From Crotophaga sulcirostris (lineage: Eukaryota > Chordata > Aves > Cuculiformes > Crotophagidae), in assembly GCA_013397455.1 (NCBI GenBank), contig VYZB01000173.1, positions 763,793 to 827,792 on the forward strand: DNA of 64,000 bases, read 5' to 3'. The notes under the pieces were generated by a model. The model did no database searches. It was not told the DNA's origin and was given only the letters and a program-made list of their open reading frames with translations. The translations under genes and the position numbers were made by a program. Position 1 is the stretch's first letter, and each line of letters begins with the position of its first letter. This document shows, piece after piece, positions 36,921-50,115 of this stretch.

Positions 36921-38769
36921 ACTGCTGTAGCAGCTAGCTGACTCATGCGAAAGATGAGGAGATGCTAGAACTGCTTTGCACAGAGCTGTCCTTTAGCAGT
37001 CCTGCCCTTCTCAGAGGCAGATTGAAGATTTCGTGGCAGCACAGACGGTTTGCGGCAGGAGATCCGGGTAGTAGGAGGCAGCTGATGATGGGAAACGAGT
37101 TTCTTTGGGACTTCAGTCATTAGCAGCAATTGGATCCTCCCGCACGGCGCATCCGCAGGGTTAACAGCCAGCTCTCTCTCCAATTGCCATGTTGTTCGTG
37201 TGGCTGGTAATTAGGAGGTTACAGGATGCTGTTAGTTAGCAGCAGCACAACTTGTATTTCAAAGGTTAATTGGCTGGTTTGGAGTTTCTTATTTTTTTTT
37301 CCTCCCCCTCCTCTCATGTTTTATTTATTTATTTGTTGATCTCCAGCACAACGAGGGAAGCGAAACACAAAGGCGGCAGGCAATCCTTGAATTAATCTTC
37401 CAGGCAATTCCAGCGCATGGGATGATTTTGTTATGCATTCATTGCAGCTGACAGTTCTCTAGAGTATCTGAGAATGTGCCATGACACTGCAGCAACCCAG
37501 CAGGAACAGTGCACTCCAAAAGCGTGACCTCTGCCACACCACTGGGGCAGGGGGGAGAGATGCCTGGCGCAGGCAGGTCCTGTCCAGGAGCTGTGTTTTC
37601 AAGTGCCTCTCTGCCATTGAAAGCTGATACCTTTTTGTCCCAGAGTCAGCTCCTCTGTGTGCTTTGTTGACTGATTTGAAGGTATGATGCCAGTTCTTCA
37701 GTCTGCCTAGATTCCCAGCTCCCCGATGGAAGGACAGAGTCATGTTTGTTTGTCCAAGAGAGATGCTGGTGTTCTCTCTGCTGAAGGGTGAGCTCTGAAT
37801 TCATCCCCGAGGTTCTCTGTTTTAAGTTACAAGGAGAGACCCCCACTTGGCTTCCCAGAGGAATTTGCAGAAGTAGCTGTTAATATTTGTAATGATTCCA
37901 CATAAAAGGCTCAATTTACATCAAATGGCACTAGAAATGCTATTTTATATTCACTTCTCAGCAGAGGAGTACAAATTAGTATTTGTTCCAAGCTATTGCT
38001 GTTCAAAGAGCTTTTAATTGCTTTTCTGATCCCTCATCCATGGTGTGTTTGGTTCAGAGCAGCTGTCTTTGGAGTAGGTTAGAGATGACCTTGGCGGGCA
38101 CCCAGTGGTCCATTGCTTATCAGGGTAAAAGAAGTATTGGTTTTGAGTAGCACGTTTTATTACTATGGAGTATAAGTAATTCTGTGTGATTTAAGGTGGC
38201 AACTAGCTTCTCTAGTGACGTTCTATTTTAGCATTTGTCAATTTTGGCTTGAAAAATTGGTTTGGCCTGGAAAGCTCAGCACTTACTCAGAAAGCAGAGG
38301 AGAATCTTTCAGCAGTGTTTGAAGCAAATTGCTTAAATTCCTTTTGAGTTGTGAGTCAATGAAATATTACTCTGATCTGAGATTCTCACTTTCAGCTAGC
38401 AAAACTTGTTCAGTCTTACAACTTTTTGTGTGATCCAATTTTAAGGGCTCCCACATGGGCTGGACTTGAAGCAAACAGATTCCCCCAACCCAGGCTGAGG
38501 TGTGAACATTCAGCCCAATGTGTTCGTGCTTATTGCATAAATTATGTGAGACTCATTCTGCTCTTAGTAGTCCTTTGTCTTATGTGTTTGGGCTTTGTCG
38601 GCTGCATACCAAGTTGTCCCTTCCTTACTCTTCTTCTGAGGTGCCAGTAGTAAGCATGGGGTGAACAACTTTCCCAAAGTATTGGTTTGGTAGGGAAGCT
38701 GTGTCGGTTGAGAACACATGGTGGGTGCCCTGAGCAGAGTGATGGAAATTTGGTTCATTCAGCAAACAA

Positions 38770-38960
38770 CACGTGATGACCTGAAGAACCACCTGCCCAG
38801 GGTAGCTGTGGATGCCCCATCCCTGGAAGTGTTCAAGGCCAGGTTGGATGGGGATTTGAGCACCCTGATACAGTGGAAGGTGTCCCTGCCCATAGGAGGG
38901 AGTTGGAACTGGGTGATCTTTAACGTCTCTTCCAACCCAAACCATTCTATGATTCTATGA
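38770..38960 (+). mobile_element. CR1 LINE 3' fragment with two octamers
   Basis: The sequence holds CACCTGCCCAGGGTAGCTGT, ATGCCCCATCCCTGGAAGTG, TCAAGGCCAGGTTGGATGG, and TTCCAACCCAAACC, followed by two tandem ATTCTATG octamers at 38944-38959. This is a well-kept sense-strand CR1 tail and the clearest evidence for a sauropsid genome. Confidence 0.93.
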
Positions 38961-40404
38961 ATTCTGAGCCTACCTCTCAGGAGGGAAGAAAAAGGGTTTT
39001 GTCTGGGAACCTTGGGCAAGTGAGGTGTCTCCCATCCTCTTTTGTGCTCCAAGATCAAACCATCTTTTTAGTGCTCTTCAGACCACCTTTTTTCAGGCCC
39101 CTTTTTTTGCTAACAGCCACTCTGTCAGGACATTAACAAACCTGGTAACAGTTTGGGGGTCTCCTCTGCAAGGCTCCAGATCAGAGCCAGCGGCAGCTCA
39201 CACATGGAGCATTTACACCTGGTAAGGTGTCATTCCCATGCTAGAGAGAATCAAGGATCAGAGGTAAGATAGCATGAACTGAATGTCTCCAGTTAAAAGC
39301 CAGGTGTCCTGGCTCAGGGCTCAATCAGTCTTCCAGACCTCAGCTGCTTTCATGGCAAAGGTGTAAATCACATCCTTCCACAGGGAGCCTACCGTGAGTG
39401 GTGTTCATGGAGCCTTCTCTCTCCTACTCTCTGCAATTTAACTGACTCCTCCACTGCTCTGTTTTTCTTCTGTTGGATTGTATGTTCTTGGTATATTTTT
39501 TTTTACTATATAAGGGAAAGCATACTAGAGATCCTTCCATTCCTCTGCCTCCTCCCAGACAGGAACAGCACCTCTCCAGTGCAGAAACGGAGTGTAATAA
39601 CTCATTCGAGTGCTGACATGCTGAGCAGTCAGGGGAGAGTCAGGAGAACAACAGAGCTAGTCATGGCAAGAGTAGTTTGCGGTCTGATCCAGTTCCTATA
39701 GATGTGTTCATTAGTCTGGGGAATAATATCAGGATATTCCCTGTGGAGCTGTAGGCACGTTTTACCACCACTGATGGTTCAGTTCCTTCCCCTCACTTAT
39801 GCCATTAGTTGTTCTCTGTGGTGAGGGACAGGCCATATAAATCACATCTGCTCTCTGCCAAGCTGACAGACTCCTCAAGCAGGTGATAGCAATGTGCTTC
39901 CTGGCATAAGCTGTTGTGTGGAGACTGGAGATCTGCACAGTGCCAGTTCCAGACCCACACCATGTAGCCACAGTGTGCAGGACCCACCAGGTCCATTTCT
40001 TCCATCTGGGTGATGCAACGCGCCAGTCGTGGTGCCCTCCAAGGCTTCTGAGCTTGAATCTATGAAACCTCCATGCTTCATAAACACATGTGATGGCCAC
40101 CAGGGATTATATATAAAATGTAGACAGATTGTTTGCATTTCAACTGGCAGGTAAAATAAACCAAGTGTAATATAGCCCCAAGAATGAAAGCAGAGTGCGC
40201 TCGCCAGCTGCATTTCATCACAAAAATGTGCATAAATCTCAGCCATGGGCTGTGATGCTGACAATGGCTCTAGTGTACTCCAAAGCAGGGAAGCTTGACA
40301 CAGCTGGACAACAGGGTGTTTGCTTTCTGCAAAGGGAAACTGTGATAAGAGAGGGCCTGTAATGAAGAAGGTGGCTCTCACACACACAGAGGGTGGCATT
40401 GCAT

Positions 40405-40566
40405 TGAGCCTGTGCCTCCCTGGAAGTGTGGAGTCTCCTATCCTGGAGGAGTTCAAAAAAATGTGTCAACATGGTTTAGTAGGTATGGTGGTGTTGAGCA
40501 GATGGTTGGACTGGATAAGCTTAGAGTTTTTTCCCAACATTAATGATTCTGTTATTTTATTCTATG
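40405..40566 (+). mobile_element. CR1 LINE 3' fragment, degraded
   Basis: TATCCTGGAGGAGTTCAAAA, GGTATGGTGGTGTTGAGCAG, ATGGTTGGACTGGATAAGCT, and CCCAACATTAATGATTCTGT, then ATTCTATG near 40559-40566. It is the same layout as the 36.7-kb copy, more diverged, sense orientation. Confidence 0.85.
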
Positions 40567-43500
40567 AAAAGCAGCTGAGCTGCAGGAATAAGAGCAAGGT
40601 TAGTAGAGAGCAGCAGAGGAAATGCACAAGACTGACACAGTCAAACCCACCAACAGGGGCAGGAAAACTTGCTTGGGCACCCATGGGGGCACTCCCGGTG
40701 GACGATGGCTTTCTTTGCAGAGCTGGAAACTACAGGAAGGCTTGAAAATAGAGTCAACTGAGAGGGTGTTAGGAAGGCATAGAGAAGACAGTCATGCCAC
40801 ACCTAAGAGCAAAGTGGGATTAGCATTTGTCATACATACAAAATGATGGCATCTTAGTTTGTGAGCTCTGGGTGGAGATGCAGGGGTATTGCTGAGGTGT
40901 CCTCTACACAGCCTTTCTGTGGGTGCCTCAGTGGTGAGAGGAAGAGCTGGCCATGCCCATCAGCAGGCAGAGATGCGAAGATGCTCAGGGCAGCAATCCA
41001 GCTCTTTATACTAGAGAAGAATCACTGCAAGGAAAGAAGCAGATATGTTTACCACTGCTGTCAGCTCCAGTCATGAATTTTCCTCAGGTTTTAGCAAGGG
41101 TTTTCCAGCTGGGGTAGTGAGATTTTCCAGAATTATGAATGAAGCTTTATATATCTCCTTGAAACCTCCTTCTGAATCTTTTGTTACAAGATCAGGATGC
41201 TTTTTTACAAATAGTTTTGAGAGGTGGGGGCACAAAGTTACATGTGAAAGGGGTGAGACTCCTACTCGAAAATGAGGGAGATTTGGCATGCCTGCCTGCA
41301 TTCTTTAAAAGCTCTATTTTTGTTTGCTCTCTCTGGTTTACAGCCTTAAAGACATCCTGACTCCCAGTTTGGGAAAAACAGTCTGTGCACAGACCTGTGC
41401 ATCAGTGGTAAAACTTGCTAGAGGAGGGAGTCTGCCACCGAGGAGGACAGGGCAGGAAGACCACTTGGCTTCTCCCCAGTGAAGGCATTTCTCTGCAGTT
41501 TTCTCTCCTGCCCAATGCCTGTATGAATTAATACCTCCTTTCTCTCTATCCTGTCCTTGCCCTATGCACAGACAAATCCAAAGCTTTGTACTGTAGTGCC
41601 CCTGGAGAAAGCAGCAGAAAGAGAAGTCTTTTATTATACGTACTCCAAAGGGAATTGACTTTACTGCAGGCAGACAGACCTTGTAGTTCTCTGGCTCTTG
41701 GCATGACTATACATGGACTTCTCTGTGCTTTAACCAGAGTTTGGACTGAGGTGGTTTATGAAGACAGAGTGTGCTGGCTGCTCCTAGGAGCTCTACCTGG
41801 AGCTTGGTGATGGGATGAGGGGAACAAAGCCCTAGGTCTGTGTTTCCCAGGTGCACCTTGCTCTCAGAGTTACCCAGAATCCAGGCAGAGATTTCACAGC
41901 TCCAACCTGCCCCAAATCCAGTCAATAAGAGGAAAGAAATCGGGCCACAGGGAATTACTCAATATGGGAGAGAATCAGAGGTTTCCTTTTGTTTGTGAAG
42001 GATTCAGAGGTGAAACATCAACCGTGTCAGCATTGTTTGTCCCTGGTCACTGCTGCTTGGGAGGGCAAACAACTTAAAGTCATTTGTGTAACTGAGTTTC
42101 AGCCAGAGAGTCTGAAAGCAGCGTGGGTTGCCGGGCAATTATCTCCTTGGGAATGGGTTATGGGGGCCATGTTGCAGAAGATCTCTCACTTGTACTGAGG
42201 TCTCTCGAAGCTGCCAAAACAAGAGATCAGCATCTTGAATGTCTTTAAAGCAGAGCTGCTAATACGGGACGTTGGAGTGCTGGCAGGTATCAGTTGGTAT
42301 GTGTGCCAAAGTACAAGGAGCTGCAGAGCGTGGAAGTGCAGGGGGACTGAATGCCAGAAGTCTCAGTTTCTGCTGAGGAGTCTTAGGAGCTGCAAATGCC
42401 TCTGAAAGCCTCTAGAGCCAGAGGTGAGTGTGGGGATGGCTTCCTTCTTCCTCCAAGTACAACATAACCCAACAAAACACTTTTCAAAGGTATCCAAAAG
42501 AGCGTTCCGCTTCCTCTTCTTGTTCCTAGCTCTTCTTTCCCTTCTTTAGGGATCTCCACTGGCATCTCCTAATGTTCAGGCTGGAATTACATTATTTACA
42601 TCCCTTCCTTGCTACAGTCAGAGTACCAGCATGTACAGATACCCCCTAAAGCAGCAGGAATCATTCTGTTGCTGTAATATGGGGGGTTTGATGGCGGAGG
42701 ACATGCCCCTGCTCCTTCCTTTCTCGTGCACAGATTCTCCCTGTTCCCAAGATTAACCTGTGAGTGTGTAATGGTCAGGCAGGCTGAGACCAACAGACAG
42801 GTACCAACCCTGCAGCTGACAGTGGAACGGATGTTTCCTACCTGAACTTGCAAAAGTCCATTCATATTTCAGAAATGATTTAATTCTATGAGCTTCCTCC
42901 CACTCTTTTCCCCCCTCCCTTGCTCGTCGGTGTGTAAGAGCAGAGGGTTTCATACATATTTGATTTTTTAACTATAACATGAAATCTGAATGCTGTATTT
43001 ATGGCTGCAGCTGTCACTCCTCTGCAAACATGCAGTAAAATGAAGGTTAACAAGTTTGGGCTCTCGGGAAAGCATGTAAAACAGCATTGCAGAAGGTTTT
43101 GTGTCATCACACCAGAGTGAAGAACAGATAAATTTTCTGAGGTGCTCCAGTCCAGAGTTATTTATCATCATCTGAAGCAAATACTTTTCTAATTGTATAT
43201 CCTTGTTTGAAATTCTCGAAACCCCAAATCAAATTCTTTTCCCCTGTACAATATACACAGAAAGTGCAGGATACAGAGCCTGAGGGGATGGTTTAATAGT
43301 CTGAGAATCAGGTTGGCACTAGCCAGACTTGATGCAGCCATATGTTCAAATCCCTGCGGTGGCCACTCACTAGGAGGTAGAGAATCCTCCATACCATTTA
43401 TTGTTTGTTCACTTAAAAACAGATGTCCTCATTGCTGTGGCTGGAAGAAGAGATATTCTGTCTCTCTTCTATGCTGTTCAGTCCCCCTGCCACATTATCA

Positions 43501-43755
43501 CTGTTCCTAAGTGCTTCCTCACTCCTGTGCGTTTACAGTCTGAAGCCCTGGCTGATTGATTTTAATGGAGATTTGCTTAAATAAGACAAAATAGCTTTGG
43601 GCCTTTCTTCAGACATCACTTTGGTCTGAAATGTATTCAATGTGCTTGGGAATAGTGTGCTTGGTGTAGGTCTTGTTAAAGCCTTAGGGCTGGTGGTTGT
43701 GACTCTCTGGGGTCCCTGCACTCAGATTTGGGCTCTGTGTGGCTTGCAGTAGTTA

Positions 43756-43960
43756 GAATCATAGAATTGTAGAATGGTTTGGGTTGGAAGGGACATCAAA
43801 GATCACCCAGTTCCAATGGGTCAGAGTGCTCAAAGCCTCATCCAACCTGACCTTGAACACAACCAGGGAGGAGGCATGCATGACTTCTCTGGGCAACCTG
43901 GGCCAGTGTCTCACCACTGTCACAGGAGAAAACTTCTTCTTAAGATCTCATCTCAGTCTG
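43756..43960 (-). mobile_element. CR1 LINE 3' fragment
   Basis: On the + strand: AGAATCATAGAATTGTAGAA, GGTTTGGGTTGGAAGGGACA, AAGATCACCCAGTTCCAATG, GCCTCATCCAACCTGACCTT, GACTTCTCTGGGCAACCTGG. This is the reverse complement of a CR1 tail, so the copy runs on the minus strand. Confidence 0.92.
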
Positions 43961-46156
43961 TCTCATGTGTGTTTCAGCCATGTGTGTGAGTCTTTCTGTG
44001 TCTGATTCGGAGCCTAGGAAAAGCAGAGCAGAGCCAAACTGGGACCTAGCATGGGTGCTGAGGGAATTGGACACTGATGCAGACCAGAGCTCTGATCCAG
44101 CAGGACCATAGGGATGGGATGAGATGTGAAAGCTCTGTCTTAGTGATGCAAATGGTGAAGCCATCTAGATTGATGGGGCTGGAGTGTGGGAGAGTTTAGA
44201 CATATATCTAGTAATTGCATCCTTCCTGTTGTGTGTTGGGTTTGTTTCTAAGACTAAAATAGGCTATGTAGGAAGCTACAAGATTTGGCCTGCCCTGCCC
44301 AATTTTGCAGATTAAGGAGATGATGGAGCTGCTCGGAGAGGCAGCCAAATACAGCTTCAATGCACTTCTGAGAAACCTCTTAATGCATGAGGATCACTTC
44401 TGCCTTGTAAATGCTCACGTCCCTCCCTCTCCCTATCACGTTCACACCGTAAGGAAGTCAAGCAGGCTGTCCTCTCCTGTCTTAATGCCCCATTGCCTGC
44501 AGTTAATTAAACTCTGCATGATACTCAGTGCAGGGTGTCAGCTTGGTTAATGCCTGTCAGCCAAAGCAGTAACTCACCCCTGTTATCTGCAGCTCGGAGT
44601 AAGGCGTCGTATTCTGTGTCTCTAATTCACCCCAGACACTCCTTGCTTTGTGTTTGCCGCTCCTTCAACTTTTTGCCATGCTGAATTCAGCACCCAGAAG
44701 GTGCTGTTCCATCCTTGTTAGCATCTCCATAGAAACTGCTTTGGAGTTGCAGAGTGCAGAAATTGTGCAAATTTGAAAAGAAACTAATGTAATGGTTCAG
44801 TTTGGTCAGGTTTTGGACTGCTGGTCACTCGGGAGGAGTGCGTGTTTCAATAATAAAGTTGGGAAGAAGAGCAGTGGAAGCTCTCAAAGGCAGAGAAGTG
44901 ACAATTTTCTGCTATGTGAGCCCAGGATAAAGCTTATATGATAGCATAAAGTTCATCTGACGATCGTTTGGATGAAGACACAGACCCATTTTTTTATTCT
45001 TCTGCCGAAATCTAGGTAAATTTCTTGCCTAGGGGGATACTTGTTTATGTGCAAAGCTGCTTTTTTATCTGTAAGCTCACTCCTTCACCTTGTTTAACAC
45101 AGCTACCTCTCAATTTGACCTCTATTAAGAGGTTTAAATGCATATAGATTAATGTACCTTTGATGTCTGGGCTAATAAAGTCCTGTTACTCTTGTGCTTA
45201 ATTTTTTGGTTCTTAGGTAGAGGCTCAGCACTGCTCAAGGGTGGCCAGGATTGGACCTAGTTTGATTTGGACCTGACTGGTAGAAAAGCTAGTTCTGGAT
45301 TGGGTAGCAGAGAGGCAAGATTGAACAGAGGATGCTTCTCTGTAGTAATTCATACTTCTCTGTCTCTAGCACAATCACCTAAGGCAACTTTTAGTTGGGG
45401 ATGAACTGAGAAATAAAAAAACTAATATTAGACAGCAAAGGAGGAAACTCCTTGCTGTGCTCAGGTGTCCAAAGGTCGCAGTGGTTTAGCAGCACCAGTC
45501 GAGGTCCATGGTCACCAAGGCAATAGCTCATTGCCATGGAAACACTCACCACCTTCTCAAGCGAGAGCGTTTGAGAAAGTCCTGATATTCAGCAATAATT
45601 GCTTGAGATCCACTGTTACCCCACCTCTTGACACATTTGGAGACTAAGAAACAAAATAATGTGACAGCTTTCACCATGATCTATCTATTTTGGAAACTCA
45701 TGAGGAGGATTTCCATCAGGGCAGAAACATTTGTGAGCTCAGTTACTTTCTCAAGGGCTCGCTGGTTGCACCTGGTTGTTTCAGCTTTGCTAGTTTATTA
45801 AAGCCACAACACTGGAGATTGCATCTAAATTCTCTTTCACTTCCACTCTCTTCAAATAAACCCTTGCGTTGGCTGTTTCTTATGAAAACTGACATACCTG
45901 TCTGGAGGATATGGATCAGTTTGGCTTTTTCCTGGAGTTGCCTCTTCAGCAGGGGATGGTTGGCCCTACTCCCAGGATGCTGGATCAAAGTGCTGGTGGG
46001 ACTGGTGTAGTTGTGAGGTCTGGTTAGAGCAGGGAGTGGGAGCAGCCCTTCCTGTGTACTTGTTCCTCGTAGTTCTTGCTGCAGGAGAAGCATCATTTCT
46101 GCTACTCAGAACCATGGCAGGGATGGCTGCCAGGAGGAAAACCTGAATGTGGCAGG

Positions 46157-46385
46157 GAATCATAGAAACATTTAGATTGGAAAAGACCTTTAAGATCATT
46201 GAGTACAACTGTAAACCTCACACTGCTAAGTCCAGCACTAAACCATGTCCCTAAGTGCCACATCTACACAGCTTTTAAACGTCTTCAGGGTTGATGACTC
46301 CACTGCTTCCCTGGATGGCTGGTTCCAATGCTTGACAGCTTTTTTGGTGAATAATTTTTTCCCAATATCCATTCTAAAGGAAGGT
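46157..46385 (-). mobile_element. CR1 LINE 3' fragment
   Basis: On the + strand: GAATCATAGAAACATTTAG, GATTGGAAAAGACCTTTAAG, then AAGTCCAGCACTAAACCATG, CCCTAAGTGCCACATCTACA, ACTGCTTCCCTGGATGGCTG and GGTTCCAATGCTTGACAGC. This is the reverse complement of a CR1 subfamily tail; the right boundary is approximate. Confidence 0.88.
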
Positions 46386-47378
46386 TGCAAATTAAATCCA
46401 GGGGGTTTTGTTTGTCTGAGCTGTCCCTGTCTGACAGATTTTCCCCAGGTGAACGCAGGGTGTGGGCAGCGGGTTGGCAGAGCCGTGCAGTTCAGTCAGG
46501 CTGTGGAGTGGTCGGACACTTCCCCAGCGCTGGCATCAGGCAGCAGGTGGTGCAATGAGCCAGAGCTCAGCTCCTCACCTGGAGGATTTCTCCTGACCTG
46601 GTTCCTGGACACAGCGTGGGGGCATCATGAGAAGACAGTGAAGAGGATAATGTGGTCTGCACAGGGCACAAGGGCACAGCCTGGTGTTGCATGAGAGGAG
46701 GAAGGGAAAGGTCTACCTGGCTCTTCACCCAAACCAGGTATCTTCCATAGAGAAACTCCTGCAGGATGATAAACCTGGGGGAGTGTGTTCCTTCTTTTAC
46801 CTTTGCTTTTCTCTGCCTCGCAACTCCCTTTGAAATGACAGCAGTGCATAATTGCATGCTTTGGTGTTCATGGCATCAGTGCTGATGATTTGAGAGGTGT
46901 TATTATTGTTGCCATTAGCTGTGTAATTAGTGTTAGCATAACAGTCCTCCTTGGCCAGCGCACCAAGGCTGAACTAACAACCTCCAAAACTCAGTACATC
47001 CACTCCACCAACGTGGGAGAGAGCCTATACTCTCCAGGTGTTCAGCAGTCCTACATCTCCTGCAGCTCAGCACTGCAGCCTTGTAGTAGCAGTGAAATAC
47101 AATAATTTTAATTGGTACTATTGTTATTAGGGCTAATATAATTGAATTTCCTCATTTTAGCAGTGATTTTATTTCATTATATAAAATCAGAATCACTGAA
47201 CTTTTTTTTCCGAATCATTTTGTTCCCATAACAATAGAAATATGCTGCAAATCCAGGGTATGCTGAGAGGTGAGGCATATTTCATGAAAAAAGCAAGGAA
47301 AAAAATGCAATGAAAAGTCACCTCCTCAGTCCTGTTTTCCAGATTTTAATGTTCTTACCCCAATATTAGATATGCACA

Positions 47379-47400
47379 ATAATATACATATGCGTATTAT
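47379..47400. other. 22-bp imperfect palindrome
   Basis: The two 11-nt arms are inverted copies with two mismatches each, centred on CATATG. It sits in an AT-rich part of the large intron next to an ATATGCAC. Such symmetry can mark a dimeric transcription-factor site; none is proven here. Confidence 0.35.
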
Positions 47401-50074
47401 AAGAGAAACACATTGCAAAGCCAGCACAGTTATTTTCTGTGAATTTTATTCCTTGATCATCTCTGAATATTGGCAGAGGTTTAATATAATTTCATTTCAC
47501 TGGGTTTTTTTGTTTTTGAGAAGGTGAAAATGTGGAAGGACTAAGCCATGTCCAAACTCAGTGGTGCTTCCAGTGAAATCAAGGAATTCTGCCAGGTGAG
47601 AATCCAGTAGAGGCACCATACAAACAGCTGATGGGAGGAGGAACAAGAGGTGCTGAGCTCTCCTGCTGGTTTGTGCTCACATTCCATAATTCCAAGCTTT
47701 CACTTTGTGTAATGTCCAAGTGATGCCACTTTGCTGAAGGGCAGCTCTGTCCCATAGTTCCTTTCTGACCTCTTGTGTCCTTCCTTGCTTAGCAAACAAA
47801 GTTCTGTTGAATCAGGGAGCAAGAAGAATGACGACAATTGTGGTTGTTTTTTTAAAATTTCTGAGTTGGAATGTTTCTAATGCGCACATGCAAAAGCTAA
47901 AACGGGGCTGTGAGCTCCCAGGAGCAGCTCGTTCCCTTGTCTCCAGCAGGAATGATGGTGATGTGTTGTTCACCAATGTCCATCTGCTCTGATGTGGATG
48001 GTTACGGAGGACACACCCAAAAGATCAGGACACAAAAGCCTTCCTTGCCGGTTGTAACAGCGTATGCTGCAGGCTACTGGCAAATACAGACTCTGGTTTT
48101 TTACCTTTTCCTCTTTGCTCTTCTTTTTTGATCATTGTGGATGATTTTAATTGCCACTTTAGTCTGATGCTCGTGGCTAAGAGTAGCGTATCAATAATTC
48201 ACTTGCAAGAACAGCACGGCAGCTCTAACGTTCCCATCTGCCTGCTTTGGCTGCAGGCTGGAGCATCCTGGGCTGATGGCAGCATCGTGTTCTCAGGGAT
48301 AAAAATAAACTTATAACAATTCCGTGGGTTGCTCTAGGTTTGATAGAGGGGAGGAAAGGTGGGTTTCCCCTGAATTTGTTATCTTGGCTCCTGGCATATC
48401 TTTGGTGCAGAGCAGAGAGGAGTTGCTGCCTGTAGTACAGATGTGGACTTGCCGATCATCATTTCCATGCTGATGAAGCTTTTGAATCTTAAGCTCTTCA
48501 TGAGTATTTCTGGAAGCTGCAGAGAAATTAGGTCTAAAGAGTCCATACCACATACAACCCTGTCCTGGGGGACCAAAAACCTGGAGGTTCCCCTAGCTGT
48601 GGTGTTCCCACAAGTTATCTGTGAGGACAGACCTTCCTCAGCTTAAGAGAAAGTGGTAAGATATATCTAACCCACCATAGCAATGGCCTGGCTCTGAAGA
48701 ACTCAAGAGATCTTTTTAGTCCAGTGTCACAAAAATCACAGCAGATAGTCCACCATCTTGCCCTAAGGCAAGATCATCTCTTCCTATATCAGGTTTTAAG
48801 TGGTTTTGTACCTTTTAAGACAACCCCAGAAGGTAAACATCCTTGGTTAATGAGTCTCGGCTCTCTGCACGTCCCAAAGGGAAGTCCATAAAGAACTGCC
48901 TGTGCCAAAATTTCTGATACGTGTTCAGGACCATGTGATAAACTAGGCAATTAGTCTAGGAGTTAGGAAAAGAACTTGAACGTCCTGACATTTGGCATCT
49001 CATTGTAGACACTGAACCTTCCCTTGGTGACTCAAGAATGAAGGCTCAAGTAGGCAACACCCTGCTGCAACACACTGCCAAATCTTCTACTGATGTCCAC
49101 CTAAAGTTTTTGTTTCTTCTTCTATCCCAAGATCCTTGAAACTCTGTAGAAAAGCTCTCCTCATCTTCTTTATATTTCCTTCTGCTAAGAGGTCAATTAT
49201 AGCAAACTACTTCAATTTTACTGATTTTTTTTTTCTTGGACTTATTTCCCCATCAGGCCACTTCAACTTCCTCTCCTTGAGTCTAAAAGATGTCCAGGTC
49301 AAGATCTTTGTCAGATAGAGACTAAACACATTCCCATCCTGTTCTTCCTAGCAGCAGTCCTGTATCATGTTTTCTTGATGTGCTTCATCTTCCAATACCA
49401 GTGCACAACCTGCAAATCATGAGCGCGCATTTTTCAAAGGGACTGGCCATAAAGGTCTATTAGCAAGGGATGAGTAATGGTTTGACAAAATAGATTTAAG
49501 TGGCCCCTTCTGAATCATCTTGGCAGTAATAGAGAGAGTGTGTCCATTTTTTAATTAAATATTTCCAGTGCCATTAGCTTGGGTGAAGTAAACAACTTCT
49601 ATTGAGTTTGCCTGCTAATGACAACCCAAAGGCCTTTGACCTCTCTGTTAGCAGAGAGCAAGCCTGTTGCTTGGATGTGGATAAAGATCATATAATCATT
49701 GCTAAAGGTGCCTCTCAATGTTCATGCTTCTGCCACCTTTAACGGACATGGTCAGAGCCACATCCTGTAACAGTCAAAAATGTGCAATTGTAGTTTGGCT
49801 GCAAGATTTTAGCAAAGAAAATCAATAATTAACTTTGATTGCTTGTGCTGACTCCTTAAGGCAGGGCCTCTGTGTTAATTCTTATCTGAAAGGGGCTGTT
49901 TTCCATGTTCTCTGTGTCTATTCTTTCATAACATGTCTCATAATATTGTGTGCTTTTAAATTCTCCAGTTCTTGCAATCTTGTGACTCAGTTTACATCAA
50001 AGGGAAAGATAGACCTTAGCTCTTTTTTCTAGTTAATGGCATGGAATACAAGATATATTCAGCCTAAATATATT

Positions 50075-50115
50075 AAAAAAAAAAAAAAAAAAGAGGGGGA
50101 AAAAAAGAAAAGAAA
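50075..50115 (+). repeat. Purine-only tract with an A18 run
   Basis: Forty-one consecutive purines: eighteen A (50075-50092), then AGAGGGGGA-type and A-rich G-interrupted sequence. No retrocopy body precedes it and no flanking duplication was found, so it is treated as a simple-sequence tract and not as a retroposon tail. Confidence 0.8.
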
